DNA of 64,000 nt, taken from positions 1 to 64,000 of the forward strand of contig NZ_MQTQ01000006.1 in assembly GCF_020532805.1 (NCBI RefSeq). The letters run 5' to 3'. Source of the stretch: Arthrobacter sp. SO5. GTDB lineage: Bacteria; Actinomycetota; Actinomycetes; Actinomycetales; Micrococcaceae. The first letter of the stretch is position 1; every line of letters begins with the position of its first letter. The notes beneath the pieces were generated by a model. It made no database searches, was not told where the DNA came from, and saw only the letters and a list, made by a program, of their open reading frames with translations. The translations under genes and the position numbers were made by a program. Below are positions 33,131-42,407 of the stretch, piece after piece.

Positions 33131-33844
33131 CGGCGAAGGGACAGCCGACGGTGAAACTGTTGCCGCCGGGGCATTGCCGGGGGACGCGCCGGTGGCGTTG
33201 CTGTCAAGGGACGTCACGACGGCGGCGGCGAGCACCGAGAACTCGTCCAGTTGCGCTGTGCCGGTCAGGATAATGGTGGCGCCCCGGTCCACGAGCACCA
33301 TGCTTTTCTCGCCCTTGCCGGTGTCGCGCAGCTCCCAGTCGCGTCCGCCGGCGTTCCGGGTTCCCGTCACGGGGGCGTTCTTGACCTGCTGCAGCAGCCA
33401 GGTCGGATTGGACTGCCGTGTCTGCACCAGGCCGATGAAGGATTCCCTGGGCGTGAGGTAGCCGACCTCCCACGTCGCGACTCCGCTGGCGGCGCCGGAC
33501 TCCCAGCGGGCGTAATTCGGGCGGAATGCGTCACCGGCCGCCGGGGCTACCGGTGTGAATCCCGCCACATCTGCGGCGTTCCGTGCGACGGCGCTGACGT
33601 TGACGTCGGGCCGGTAGCCGTCGGTCTTCGGCGAGGCGTTCATCAGGACGATCGGCAGGAACGCGCCGATGCTCAGCACCAGCGCGATGAACATGCCGAT
33701 GACCGAGGCATTGGCCCGCTTCGCCGCGCCCGGGGCGATGACAGGCTTGACGGGCGGCTGGCCGGCCCCGCCGGCGGCCGCCTGGCTGGCCGTGGGGGAG
33801 GCGGAACCTGGGTCCGCCGCGGGCGTGTCCTGCAATTCACTCAC
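33128..33844 (-). CDS. DUF4245 membrane-anchored protein
   Basis: This 238-residue actinobacterial protein has a Pro/Ala-rich cytoplasmic N-terminus, one membrane helix (ASVIGMFIALVLSIGAFLPIVL, split here from a short basic turn) and an extracytoplasmic domain with the DUF4245 core (RWESGAASGVATWEVGYLTP, and GTRNAGGRDWELRDTGKG). Function is unknown; it sits beside fumarase and glpX in related genomes. The GTG at 33844 is preferred to the upstream ATG at 33919 because GACTAT lies 6 nt before it. Confidence 0.85.
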   Translation of the reverse strand: MSELQDTPAADPGSASPTASQAAAGGAGQPPVKPVIAPGAAKRANASVIGMFIALVLSIGAFLPIVLMNASPKTDGYRPDVNVSAVARNAADVAGFTPVAPAAGDAFRPNYARWESGAASGVATWEVGYLTPRESFIGLVQTRQSNPTWLLQQVKNAPVTGTRNAGGRDWELRDTGKGEKSMVLVDRGATIILTGTAQLDEFSVLAAAVVTSLDSNATGASPGNAPAATVSPSAVPSP

Positions 33845-34040
33845 CCCTCTATAGTCGCCCATGATCGGTGCGATCTCACATTCGGCTGCATCGGCCGGGG
33901 ACGGACCGGACTGTTTCACGGTCCGGTCATCCCGAGACGTGGGTTACCGTCGCGGCTATGATCGGTAGCAGACGAATCACCGCGACGGATCGATCCTGGC
34001 CGTCCGGGTTCCATGATCGCCACTCGAAGAAGAGGTTCAC

Positions 34041-35078
34041 ATGTCACCAGCGTCCATGACCCAGAAGTATTCCACTCTCTCCCCGTCGCTCGCCGTCGGA
34101 ATCGACGAGCCAGACCGCAACCTTGCGCTGGAACTGGTCCGAGTCACCGAAGCCGCGGCCATCGCCGGCGGCCACTGGGTTGGTTTCGGTGACAAGAACA
34201 AGGCAGACGGAGCCGCCGTCGACGCCATGCGTTCCTTCCTCCAGACTGTTCACTTCAATGGTGTCGTGGTCATCGGTGAGGGCGAGAAGGACGAGGCCCC
34301 GATGCTGTTCAACGGTGAAAACGTCGGTGACGGCACGGGGGCCGAGTGCGACGTCGCCGTCGACCCCATCGACGGTACCCGGCTGGCCGCCCTCGGCATC
34401 AATAACGCTCTGGCCGTCCTGGCCGTCGCCGAGCGCGGTTCCATGTTCGATCCCTCCGCGGTGTTCTACATGGAGAAGCTTGTGACCGGCCCGGAGGCAG
34501 CCGACATGGTGGACCTGCGCCTGCCGGTCAAGCAGAACCTGCACCTCATCGCCAAGGCCAAGGGCGTCAAGGTCAACCAGCTCAACGTCATGATCCTGGA
34601 CCGGGACCGCCACCGTGGGCTGGTGGACGAAATTCGCGAGGCCGGTGCCCGCACCAAGTTCATCATGGACGGCGACGTCGCCGGCGCCATCGCTGCAGCA
34701 CGCGCCGGGACGGGGGTCGACGCCCTGATGGGTATCGGCGGAACGCCGGAAGGCATCGTCTCGGCCTGCGCCATCAAGTCCCTCGGCGGCGTGATCCAGG
34801 GCCGGCTGTGGCCAACGAGCGATGAAGAGAAGCAGAAAGCGATCGACGCCGGCCATGATCTGGACCGGGTGCTGTCCACCAACGATCTCGTCTCCAGCGA
34901 CAACTGCTACTTCGCCGCCACCGGCATCACGGACGGCGACCTGCTCAGGGGCGTGCGCTACTCCAAGGACAAGGTCCTCACCCAGTCCATCGTGATGCGC
35001 TCCAAGTCCGGCACCATCCGGTTCGTCGACGGCGAGCACCAGGCCAGCAAGTGGGAAGGCTACGCCCGCAAGAGCTAA
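34041..35078 (+). CDS. glpX: Class II fructose-1,6-bisphosphatase
   Basis: This 345-residue metal-dependent phosphatase makes fructose-6-phosphate in gluconeogenesis. Metal and substrate motifs are GEGEKDEAPML, VDPIDGTRLAALG and the late ATGITDGDLLRGVRY. Actinobacteria rely on GlpX as their main FBPase. An AGAGG Shine-Dalgarno lies about 8 nt before the ATG. The upstream 120 bp contain no other gene. Confidence 0.96.
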   Translation: MSPASMTQKYSTLSPSLAVGIDEPDRNLALELVRVTEAAAIAGGHWVGFGDKNKADGAAVDAMRSFLQTVHFNGVVVIGEGEKDEAPMLFNGENVGDGTGAECDVAVDPIDGTRLAALGINNALAVLAVAERGSMFDPSAVFYMEKLVTGPEAADMVDLRLPVKQNLHLIAKAKGVKVNQLNVMILDRDRHRGLVDEIREAGARTKFIMDGDVAGAIAAARAGTGVDALMGIGGTPEGIVSACAIKSLGGVIQGRLWPTSDEEKQKAIDAGHDLDRVLSTNDLVSSDNCYFAATGITDGDLLRGVRYSKDKVLTQSIVMRSKSGTIRFVDGEHQASKWEGYARKS

Positions 35079-35113
35079 AACCCGGCTGGAACTCGGGCAC
35101 GCAGCACCACCAC

Positions 35114-35150
35114 CGGATCCCGGGGCCGCCACTGTGCGCCCCGGGATCCG
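35114..35150 (+). terminator. Terminator hairpin after glpX
   Basis: A perfect 13-bp stem (CGGATCCCGGGGC and complement) has an 11-base loop. There is no T-run. Confidence 0.7.
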
Positions 35151-35177
35151 CTGTCTCACGGAGGGTGCGCCGTTCGG

Positions 35178-35183
35178 TAGGGT
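35178..35183 (+). promoter_or_regulatory. -10 element of galE, leaderless
   Basis: TAGGGT lies 6 nt before the ATG at 35190. Confidence 0.6.
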
Positions 35184-35189
35184 GGAGCC

Positions 35190-36164
35190 ATGACTTGGCT
35201 TGTAACTGGCGGTGCAGGATATATCGGTTCTCATGTGGTTGCCGCGTTGCGCGCGGCCTCGATCCAGCCGGTGGTGATCGACTCGCTGTCCAGCGGCCAC
35301 CGGGAGTTCGTCCCGGACGGGGTGCCCTTTGTGCACGGCAGCATCCTCGACGCCGACCTCGTGGCCCGCACCATGCTCGACCATGGGGTCACCGGCGTGA
35401 TCCACCTGGCCGGGTTCAAATACGCCGGCGTCTCCGTGCAGGAGCCGCTCCTGACCTACGAACAGAACGTCACGGGCACCGCTGAGCTGCTCAAGGCCAT
35501 GGAACTGGCAGAGGTGGACAAGCTGGTCTTCTCGTCCTCCGCTGCCACCTACGGCACACCCACGGGCGCCGTCGTGACGGAAGAGACTCCCACGCTGCCG
35601 GAATCGCCCTACGGCGAGAGCAAGCTCATCGGCGAGTGGCTGATCCGGGACCAGGACCGGGCCAGGGGCCTGAAGCACACCTCCCTGCGCTACTTCAACG
35701 TTGTCGGCTCCGGCTCGCCCGAGCTGTACGACACCAGCCCGCACAATCTGTTCCCGATCGTGCTTCGGGCGCTGACAGCCGGCCAGACGCCACGCATCAA
35801 CGGCATCGACTACAACACCGACGACGGCACCTGCGTGCGTGACTACGTGCATGTGGCTGACCTTGCGACCTCGCACGTCGCCGCCGCCCGGGCCCTCGCC
35901 GCCGGCAGGCCGCTGGAACGGGTGTACAACCTCGGCTCAGGCGACGGACTATCCGTCCGGCAGATCATGACGGCGATGGCGACAGTGACCGGTATTGACT
36001 TCGAACCGGAGATCGGCCCCCGGCGGGCCGGCGATCCGGACAGGATCGTCGCCGACGGAACCCTGGCCGCCCGGGACCTTGACTGGAAGATGCGCCACTC
36101 CGTCGAGGACATGGTGGCCAGCGCCTACGAGGCACAGCAGAGGGCCTCCTTAGCGGGACGGTAA
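35190..36164 (+). CDS. galE: UDP-glucose 4-epimerase
   Basis: This 324-residue extended SDR enzyme interconverts UDP-glucose and UDP-galactose. The NAD motif is TGGAGYIGSHV (residues 5-15), the catalytic Ser/Thr region is VFSSSAATYGTP, and the YxxxK motif is SPYGESKLIGEW. It could serve the Leloir pathway with galK and galM (22 kb away) or supply UDP-Gal for the cell wall. The gene has its own leaderless promoter. Confidence 0.94.
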   Translation: MTWLVTGGAGYIGSHVVAALRAASIQPVVIDSLSSGHREFVPDGVPFVHGSILDADLVARTMLDHGVTGVIHLAGFKYAGVSVQEPLLTYEQNVTGTAELLKAMELAEVDKLVFSSSAATYGTPTGAVVTEETPTLPESPYGESKLIGEWLIRDQDRARGLKHTSLRYFNVVGSGSPELYDTSPHNLFPIVLRALTAGQTPRINGIDYNTDDGTCVRDYVHVADLATSHVAAARALAAGRPLERVYNLGSGDGLSVRQIMTAMATVTGIDFEPEIGPRRAGDPDRIVADGTLAARDLDWKMRHSVEDMVASAYEAQQRASLAGR

Positions 36165-36189
36165 CTCGCCGGGGGACCTGCCCGAACGC

Positions 36190-36346
36190 GGCCGGCCCCT
36201 GCACGCGGGACATGTCCGGTGGTCGCGGCGGGGGAGGCCGGCCCCTGCACGCGGGACATGTCCGGTGGTCGCGGCGGGGAGTGGGCACAATGGGTTCATG
36301 TCCTGCGGCAGGCCCTGGCGGGGGACATGTCCAGTGGTGCGGCGGG
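36190..36346. repeat. 46-bp intergenic repeat, two exact copies and one diverged
   Basis: Copies at 36190-36233 and 36236-36279 are identical over 44 bp and each contains CGGGACATGTCCGGTGG. A third, diverged copy covers about 36308-36346 (GGGACATGTCCAGTGG). The centre GGACATGTCC is a perfect palindrome. The array lies between the 3' ends of galE and the FemAB gene. It has no spacer structure. Confidence 0.9.
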
Positions 36347-36361
36347 CAGCCGGGGGAACTC

Positions 36362-37333
36362 CTAGCGGCCGAGGCGCGCCCTGAGTGTGCCGACAAGCTT
36401 CTTCGCGGCCTGGGCAGCCTTGCGCGCGAGCTTATAGCCGCCGTAGCGCAGTTTCTGCGCCGGCAGGTCCCAGGTTCCGGGGTAGGCAACCTCGCGGCCG
36501 CCGAATGACTTCTTGAACGCCGTGAAACCGGCCCACTTGTGGTCTGGCTGGTCCGCGGGGGCCACACCCCACAGGTCGACGTGCCGGAGGCCCTTTTCCT
36601 TGGCATCGGCCATCAGCGTGACCAGCAGCGGGATTCCGGCGCTGAGCTTCCGGTGCGTGTCATCCAGCGCGGCGTGGGCATAGGTGCGGGTGTCCGCGGA
36701 GTCGTAAGCCAGGGCGGCGGCAATGGGTTCGCCCTCCAGCTCTGCGACGAAAAGCGTCGCCGCACCGGCGGGCATCAGCGAGCGGGCCACCTGGCTCAGG
36801 TATTCATCGCTCTGCGGCTTGAAGCCGTTGCGGGCCGCGGTCATGTGCAGGAACTTCAGCAGCACAGAGATCTCGGCCGGGTCCTGGCTTGAGCGGAACG
36901 TCACGCCCTTCTTGTGGATGTTCCGATACAGGTTGCGGTTGACGGGCTTCATGTCTGACAGCACGTCCTTGAAGTCCCGGTCCAGGTCCACGATCCAGCT
37001 GAGTTCGGGCTGCTGGTTCGCCGGTGCCGGCCGCAGGCCGCGGCTGCGCAGCACGGCGTCGGAGTCCTCCGCCGCGAAGCCGGCGCTGACCGGTTCAATC
37101 CGGACAAACACGGCCCCGCAGCTGCGTGCCAGAGCAGTCAGCGCCGCCAGCGCGGCGTCGAACGCTGCGAGGGAGAGGGCCACGGGGCCGTACGGCACGT
37201 AGAGCAGCTTCCCGGCCGGGTTTGTCTCCTCGATCGCCAGGAATTGCCAGCCGGGCCCGGACTGCTCGTGGACGGTGCGGCCCAGGGCGCGCTGGAAGCT
37301 GGCCCAGGCCGGGCTGTGCAGGAAGTAGTCCAC
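36362..37333 (-). CDS. FemAB/FemX-like aminoacyltransferase, GNAT fold
   Basis: This 323-residue protein matches the FemAB family, which adds amino acids to the lipid II stem peptide to build interpeptide bridges. The first half has an FemX-like start (HSPAWASFQRALGRTV). The second GNAT half shows KPVNRNLYRNIHKKGV, LEGEPIAAALAYDS and DLWGVAPADQPDHKWAGFTAFKKSFGG, the family's C-terminal hallmark. The basic C-terminal helix is Ala/Lys-rich. The GTG start lies 4 nt after the manA stop, so translation may be coupled. Confidence 0.9.
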   Translation of the reverse strand: MDYFLHSPAWASFQRALGRTVHEQSGPGWQFLAIEETNPAGKLLYVPYGPVALSLAAFDAALAALTALARSCGAVFVRIEPVSAGFAAEDSDAVLRSRGLRPAPANQQPELSWIVDLDRDFKDVLSDMKPVNRNLYRNIHKKGVTFRSSQDPAEISVLLKFLHMTAARNGFKPQSDEYLSQVARSLMPAGAATLFVAELEGEPIAAALAYDSADTRTYAHAALDDTHRKLSAGIPLLVTLMADAKEKGLRHVDLWGVAPADQPDHKWAGFTAFKKSFGGREVAYPGTWDLPAQKLRYGGYKLARKAAQAAKKLVGTLRARLGR

Positions 37334-37337
37334 GGTC

Positions 37338-38642
37338 TCAGTCTTTCAGGGCAGTGGTGACGGCAAAGGCCAGGGCGGTCCCGGTGGCTCCGGACACGGC
37401 GTGCACATTGACCGGAGCCTCGGCGGCGGGCAGGAAGGCGCTGGCGCCGTGGCCCAGCTGCAGGTCCCCCTTGGGGGAGTCGAGCAGCACGGAACCGGAG
37501 ACCACAAGGATCGCGGCCGCACCGGACTGCGCCAGCGGGACCGGTTCCGCCCCGGGCGCCAGCACAATCCGCTGCAGCTGGAATTCACGGAACGGCGGCC
37601 GGAACAGTTCCTGGCCCAGCATGGTGGTCTCGGGGCTCAGCATCGGCACGGCGACGGCCTCGAACTCGACGGTTTTCAGCAGCTCGGGGACGTCCACGAA
37701 CTTCGGCGTCAGACCGCCGCGGAGCACGTTGTCCGAGGACGCCATGACCTCGATGCCGAGGCCGTGGAGGTAGGCGTGGACATTGCCGGCAGGAAGGTAG
37801 ACGGCCTCGCCGGGGGCGAGCGAGATCCGGTTCAGGAGCAGCGAGATCAGCACGCCGGGATCCCCGGGGTACGCGTGATGGAGGGTGACCACAGTGGACA
37901 GTTCCGCCTGGTACGGCGCTGTCGGGGCACCGGAGACCAGGGCGGCAACGATGGCGGCGGTCGCCTCGGAGACGTCCGTGCCGCCCGCAATCAGCCGCTC
38001 GAACGCGGTGCGGAGGGCATTGTGCCCGTCCGGCTGGGCAAGGTCCTCCAGAAGTTGCGGCACCAGCGGCGGAAGTTCCAGCCCGGCCAGCGCAAAATCA
38101 GCGGCCAGCAGCTGGAAGACGGCACGGGATTCCGCGGCCGGCCGGAAGCCGCACAGAGCCTCGAACGGGGTCAGCGCGAAGATCATCTCCGGTTTGTGGA
38201 AGGCGTCCTTGTAGTTGCGCTCGGTGGCCGAACGGTCGACGCCGGCGGCCTCCTCCCGGGCAAAGCCCGCCCGCGCCTGGTCGGGCGTCGGGTGGACCTG
38301 CAGCGACAGGGGGCTCTCCGCGGCCAGGACCTTGAGCAGGAAGGGGAGCCGGGGTCCGAAGGCGGCCACGCTCTCAGCGCCCAGATAATGCTCCGGGTCC
38401 CGGTCGATCAGCTCGTCGAGTGCCAGCCGGCCGCCGTCGTCCGGGACCGCGGCGTGTGCGCCGCCCGAGCCGGACGCGGCGCGCTTGCCGGCCGGGCTGA
38501 GCGCCACCGACGGGGAGTCCGGGTGGGCCCCGATCCACAGCTCCGCCTCCGGACCACCGGATGCCGGCCTGCCGAGCAGTCCGGCGATGGCTGTCGTGGA
38601 GCCCCATGCGTAGGGCCTGAGGACGTTCTCGAGTTCGTACAC
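37338..38642 (-). CDS. manA: Mannose-6-phosphate isomerase, class I
   Basis: This 434-residue zinc enzyme converts fructose-6-phosphate and mannose-6-phosphate, supplying GDP-mannose for glycans. Motifs are the start RPYAWGSTTAI, the metal site PFLLKVLAAESPLSLQVHP (near residue 95) with a further His and Glu around KPEMIFALTPFEALCGFRP, and the C-terminal signature YLPAGNVHAYLHG. The GTG at 38642 is the start that leads straight into the conserved ELENVLRPYAWG segment. Confidence 0.94.
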   Translation of the reverse strand: MYELENVLRPYAWGSTTAIAGLLGRPASGGPEAELWIGAHPDSPSVALSPAGKRAASGSGGAHAAVPDDGGRLALDELIDRDPEHYLGAESVAAFGPRLPFLLKVLAAESPLSLQVHPTPDQARAGFAREEAAGVDRSATERNYKDAFHKPEMIFALTPFEALCGFRPAAESRAVFQLLAADFALAGLELPPLVPQLLEDLAQPDGHNALRTAFERLIAGGTDVSEATAAIVAALVSGAPTAPYQAELSTVVTLHHAYPGDPGVLISLLLNRISLAPGEAVYLPAGNVHAYLHGLGIEVMASSDNVLRGGLTPKFVDVPELLKTVEFEAVAVPMLSPETTMLGQELFRPPFREFQLQRIVLAPGAEPVPLAQSGAAAILVVSGSVLLDSPKGDLQLGHGASAFLPAAEAPVNVHAVSGATGTALAFAVTTALKD

Positions 38643-38718
38643 TGCCTGGGTCCCTGTCTGGTCACTGGAATATGGTCGCTGGTGCCCGGCTTCTGCGGGC
38701 CGGGCACAGTCCCGCTGG

Positions 38719-40371
38719 CTACAGCGGCGCGCACTGGCCGTTGGTGGCCACCAGGTCGCGGATCGACTGTTCGTCGCCGTCGCGCTTGAACTGGTTCAGC
38801 ATCTCCTCCGTGATCGGCTCGCCCTCAGGCGTTGTGGTCACCGGGGTGAAGTCCGACGGCGGCGGAGCGGGCTGGGTGCCGGGCAGCGTGAGCGGCACCG
38901 CGCCGGCTGCCGAGAGCGGTCCGGGCGCCGTGCCCGGCTGCACGATGCCGTCGTCGGCGGCGGCCGCCGACTGGGCGGCGAGGAGTTTGTCCACCCGGTC
39001 GTGGATCTGGCCGAAGTCCGGAACAGTGGAGAAGGAGGCATCGAAGTCCGGCGGCCCGATGGTCAGCCGGCTCACGTCCTGGCCTTTGGACTTCATCGCC
39101 AGATCAACGAAGCTGCCGAGCTGGCCGGCGGAAATATTGGAGTCCACCACCTTGGTGCCGGCCTTGACGATGTCCTCGAACTTCGACAGGAGGGTTGCGG
39201 GATCGAGCTGCTTGAGCATGGCCTGCTGCACGCACTGCTGCCTCGCGATGCGGGCGTAGTCGTCGACGAATTCGCGGGAGCGGCCGTACCAGAGGGCATG
39301 GTAGCCGTCGAGCGTGTTGTCGCCCGCCGGGATCCAGCCCAGCGGCATGCCGTGGATGCCGTTGGCCTCGTCAATGGTCTCGCCGCTGATCGGAACCCAG
39401 CCGCCGGCCTTGATCCGGATGCCGCCCATGGCGTCGATGAGCTTGGCGAAGCCGTCCATGTCCACCAGCACGTAGGCCTGGACCTTGATCCCGAGGGTGC
39501 CGGACACGGCTTCCAGGGTTGCCTGAGCGCCAGGGTCCTCCACGCCGGGGTAGAGATCCTTGTGTTCGTTGGTGACCTCGGTGTTGATGGCGTTGATAAG
39601 GCATTCGTCGCCGCAGTCGTAACCGTCGGGATAGATCTTGCGCATCGGCGAGTCCTCGCTGAACTGCGCGTTCTGGAGGTTGCGGGGGACCGAGATGATC
39701 GCTGTCTTCCCGCTCTTGGCATCCACGCTGATGACGGAGAGGCTGTCCGGACGGCGGCCCGTGCGGTCCGCCCCGGCGTCGCCGCCCATCATCAGGAAGT
39801 TGTAGCGGCCCTCGGAGGGCTCCATGGTGGGGCCGGTGGAGAAGATGCTGCCGATGGCGTCGCGGCTGACGTTGAGCAGGTACGCCGCGTAGCCGAGCGA
39901 GCCGCTGCTGAGGATCATGGCGAGCACGAGGGCCGCGACGACGGCGGCCCGGATCCGGGGGGCCAGCAGCACGGGGCGGATCAGCCGCAGGGTGTTGAGG
40001 AAGAGGCCGGCCCAGCCGATGGCCAGTGCCGTGAGGCCGATGACCAGCAGCAGCGAGGTGATGGGGTTGGTGAGGATGTTGATCAGAGTTGAACGGGACG
40101 CCGCGAGGAGCAGGGCCGCTGCGACGCCCAGCGCCCAGACGGTCAGCGTGACCCGCAGGGCGATCCGCCCGGTCCTCCGGTTGCCCGCGACGATCTGGGC
40201 GCTGCCTGGCACCAACAGGGTCATGATGATCAGGAGGAACGCACGCTTGGTCAGGACCGGCGCCGCCGCCCCCGAGGGGAAGCGGACGGGGTCCGAAAGC
40301 GCCTGGGGCGTCCGGGGCTGCTGGCCGGACGGCCGGCCCGGCTGATGGGCAGGAGCGTAACTGTTGGTCAT
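38719..40371 (-). CDS. LCP (LytR-CpsA-Psr) family glycopolymer ligase
   Basis: This 550-residue protein has four membrane helices in the first 170 residues (AFLLIIMTLLVPGSAQIV onwards), more than the single helix of LytR, then an extracytoplasmic LCP domain. The domain shows DRTGRRPDSLSVISVD, ISVPRNLQN and LDGYHALWYGRSREF, including the arginines that bind the pyrophosphate. LCP enzymes attach teichoic-acid-like or arabinogalactan polymers to peptidoglycan. The ATG at 40371 lies 10 nt after purE; a longer frame upstream has no support. Confidence 0.9.
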   Translation of the reverse strand: MTNSYAPAHQPGRPSGQQPRTPQALSDPVRFPSGAAAPVLTKRAFLLIIMTLLVPGSAQIVAGNRRTGRIALRVTLTVWALGVAAALLLAASRSTLINILTNPITSLLLVIGLTALAIGWAGLFLNTLRLIRPVLLAPRIRAAVVAALVLAMILSSGSLGYAAYLLNVSRDAIGSIFSTGPTMEPSEGRYNFLMMGGDAGADRTGRRPDSLSVISVDAKSGKTAIISVPRNLQNAQFSEDSPMRKIYPDGYDCGDECLINAINTEVTNEHKDLYPGVEDPGAQATLEAVSGTLGIKVQAYVLVDMDGFAKLIDAMGGIRIKAGGWVPISGETIDEANGIHGMPLGWIPAGDNTLDGYHALWYGRSREFVDDYARIARQQCVQQAMLKQLDPATLLSKFEDIVKAGTKVVDSNISAGQLGSFVDLAMKSKGQDVSRLTIGPPDFDASFSTVPDFGQIHDRVDKLLAAQSAAAADDGIVQPGTAPGPLSAAGAVPLTLPGTQPAPPPSDFTPVTTTPEGEPITEEMLNQFKRDGDEQSIRDLVATNGQCAPL

Positions 40372-40381
40372 CTGGCGAGCC

Positions 40382-40999
40382 CTAACGGTTGCCCCGGCCG
40401 ACGGCGCTCGGGTTTCCGTCCGGGAACACGTCCCGCACCTTGTCCCGCAGGTTTGCGCCCTTGCGGGTGGCGACGGCGTTGAGTTCCTGCGCGAAGTCGA
40501 GGAGGTCGGCCCGCAGTTCCGCTGCGCGGGCATCGGCGCCGGAGGCCACGATCCGCACGGCGAGGAGTCCTGCGTTCCGTGCGCCGCCGATGGAAACGGT
40601 GGCGACAGGAACTCCGGCGGGCATCTGCACGATGGACAGCAGGGAGTCCATGCCGTCGAGGGTCTTCAGGGGGACGGGCACGCCGATCACCGGGAGCGGC
40701 GTAACGGAGGCGAGCATGCCCGGCAGGTGGGCCGCGCCGCCGGCACCGGCAATGATCACGCGAAGCCCGCGGCTGTGCGCGGTTTGCCCGTACCGGATCA
40801 TCTCGATGGGCATGCGGTGCGCGGAGAGGACGTCGGCCTCGAACGGGATGCCGAATTCGGCGAGGGCCTCTGCCGCGGCCTCCATGACCGGCCAGTCCGA
40901 GTCCGAGCCCATGACTAGGCCCACGATCGGGGCAGCGGCCCCGGAGCCCCGGGTCTCTGCGGTCTCGTCTGCGGTGCCGTCTGCGGTGCTGGCGCTCAT
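40382..40999 (-). CDS. purE: N5-carboxyaminoimidazole ribonucleotide mutase
   Basis: This 205-residue class I PurE moves the carboxyl group of N5-CAIR to give CAIR in purine synthesis. Signature segments are [51 protein letters not shown] and the [19 protein letters not shown] region. The ATG overlaps the purK stop by 4 nt, with GAGGAG upstream. A C-terminal extension after about residue 195 is variable in the family. Confidence 0.96.
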   Translation of the reverse strand: MSASTADGTADETAETRGSGAAAPIVGLVMGSDSDWPVMEAAAEALAEFGIPFEADVLSAHRMPIEMIRYGQTAHSRGLRVIIAGAGGAAHLPGMLASVTPLPVIGVPVPLKTLDGMDSLLSIVQMPAGVPVATVSIGGARNAGLLAVRIVASGADARAAELRADLLDFAQELNAVATRKGANLRDKVRDVFPDGNPSAVGRGNR

Positions 41000-42189
41000 G
41001 CGTTCTCCTCGGAAAGTCCTGCGGTGCCGGGCTGCTCCCGGCCGTTCCGGATGATGTTGGCGACGGTGGCGGCGCGCTCCCGGACGGAGTCGACCTCTGC
41101 CGCGGAACCGCCGACGAGGTTGACGTGGCCGATCTTGCGGCCCGGGCGCACGGCCTTGCCGTAGCAGTGGACCTTCGCGGCGGGTTCGCTGGCGAGGGCC
41201 GCGGGGTAGGCGGAAAACAGGTCCTGGTTGCTGCCGCCGAGGAAGTTCTTCATCACGACGACGGGGCCCAGCAGGTCAGTGGCGCCGAGCGGCAGGTTGA
41301 GGATGGCGCGGAGGTGCTGTTCAAACTGGCTCGTCACTGAGCCGTCCTGGGTCCAGTGGCCCGTGTTGTGCGGGCGCATGGCGAGTTCGTTGACCAGGAA
41401 GCCTGTGCCGACGCCCGGAGTTTCGAACAGTTCCACGGCCATGACGCCGGTGACGCCAAGTTCGTTGGCGATCCGGATCGCGGCGTTCTCGGCCGCGGCG
41501 GCCACCTCAAGGGGAATGTCCAGGGCCGGGGCGATCACTTCATCGCACACACCGTCCACCTGGATGGTGTGGACCACCGGCCACGCGCGTGATTCGCCCT
41601 CCGGGGTCCGTGCCACGAGGGCGGAGAGTTCGCGGCTGAACTCCACCTTGGCCTCGGCCAGGAGCGGGGACATGGCCTCGAACCAGTCTGACGTGGCCTC
41701 GGCGTCCGCGGCCGAGTCCACCATCCGCACGCCCTTGCCGTCGTAGCCGCCGCGGGGGGTCTTCAGGACCACGGGCCAGCCGATTTCCTCGCCGAACGCA
41801 ATCAGTGCGGCCACGTCGTCGACGGCGGCCCAGCGGGGGTTGGGCAGTTCAAGGGCGTCAATGGCCGCCCGCATCACGAGCTTGTCCTGGGCGTTGACCA
41901 GCGCGTCGGGGCCGGGCTGCACGTTGACGCCGGCCTCCAGCAGCGCCCGAAGGTGGCTTGTGGGGACATGCTCATGGTCGAAGGTCAGGACGTCCAGCCC
42001 GCGGGAGAACTCCAGCAGGTGGTCCAGATCGGTGTAATCACCGACCGGGGCGTTGGCCACGGCGGAGACCGCGGAGACGTCCCCGCTTTCGGCGAGGACG
42101 CGGAGCTCAAAGCCCAGGGCGGTGGCCGCCGGGGCCATCATTCGGGCAAGCTGGCCGCCGCCAACAACACCGATCACAGGAAAAGTCAC
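40996..42189 (-). CDS. purK: N5-carboxyaminoimidazole ribonucleotide synthase
   Basis: This 397-residue ATP-grasp enzyme makes N5-CAIR from AIR, bicarbonate and ATP. The N-terminal motif is [18 protein letters not shown], the ATP-grasp core includes [16 protein letters not shown], and the family ending is [12 protein letters not shown]-like ([16 protein letters not shown]). The GTG lies 7 nt after a TAGGCT -10 on the - strand. Order purK-purE matches mycobacteria. Confidence 0.96.
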   Translation of the reverse strand: MTFPVIGVVGGGQLARMMAPAATALGFELRVLAESGDVSAVSAVANAPVGDYTDLDHLLEFSRGLDVLTFDHEHVPTSHLRALLEAGVNVQPGPDALVNAQDKLVMRAAIDALELPNPRWAAVDDVAALIAFGEEIGWPVVLKTPRGGYDGKGVRMVDSAADAEATSDWFEAMSPLLAEAKVEFSRELSALVARTPEGESRAWPVVHTIQVDGVCDEVIAPALDIPLEVAAAAENAAIRIANELGVTGVMAVELFETPGVGTGFLVNELAMRPHNTGHWTQDGSVTSQFEQHLRAILNLPLGATDLLGPVVVMKNFLGGSNQDLFSAYPAALASEPAAKVHCYGKAVRPGRKIGHVNLVGGSAAEVDSVRERAATVANIIRNGREQPGTAGLSEENA

Positions 42190-42196
42190 AAGTCCC

Positions 42197-42202
42197 AGCC
42201 TA
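42197..42202 (-). promoter_or_regulatory. -10 element of purK, leaderless
   Basis: On the - strand the hexamer reads TAGGCT, 7 nt before the GTG at 42189. Confidence 0.5.
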
Positions 42203-42354
42203 CCGAAAACCTCGCCGCAACTGCGCTAATCCGGCTTTCGGGCACTTCCGGAGCTGGCCCGTTGGGATATTTAGGGCCCTCCCTGCGGGGCGGGTGGGCG
42301 GCAGCCAGACCGCGGTGATGCGCCCGCACGGGGCGCGTTCCCGGGAAGGGGCGC

Positions 42355-42360
42355 TAAAAT
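42355..42360 (+). promoter_or_regulatory. Possible -10 upstream of the GtrA gene
   Basis: TAAAAT would give a leader of about 40 nt containing GGAGGG before the ATG at 42408. Confidence 0.4.
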
Positions 42361-42407
42361 GGGCCGTTGGTCCAATGGCCAAAAGTTCAGACAGGCCACG
42401 GAGGGTC

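Noticed and set aside
34044-35876. Long - strand open frame of 610 codons opposite glpX and galE
   Set aside because: It spans two well-supported + strand genes and has no recognisable domain.
36190-36346. Repeat array considered as a CRISPR
   Set aside because: Only two exact copies, adjacent with a 2-bp gap and no unique spacers, and no cas genes in the window.
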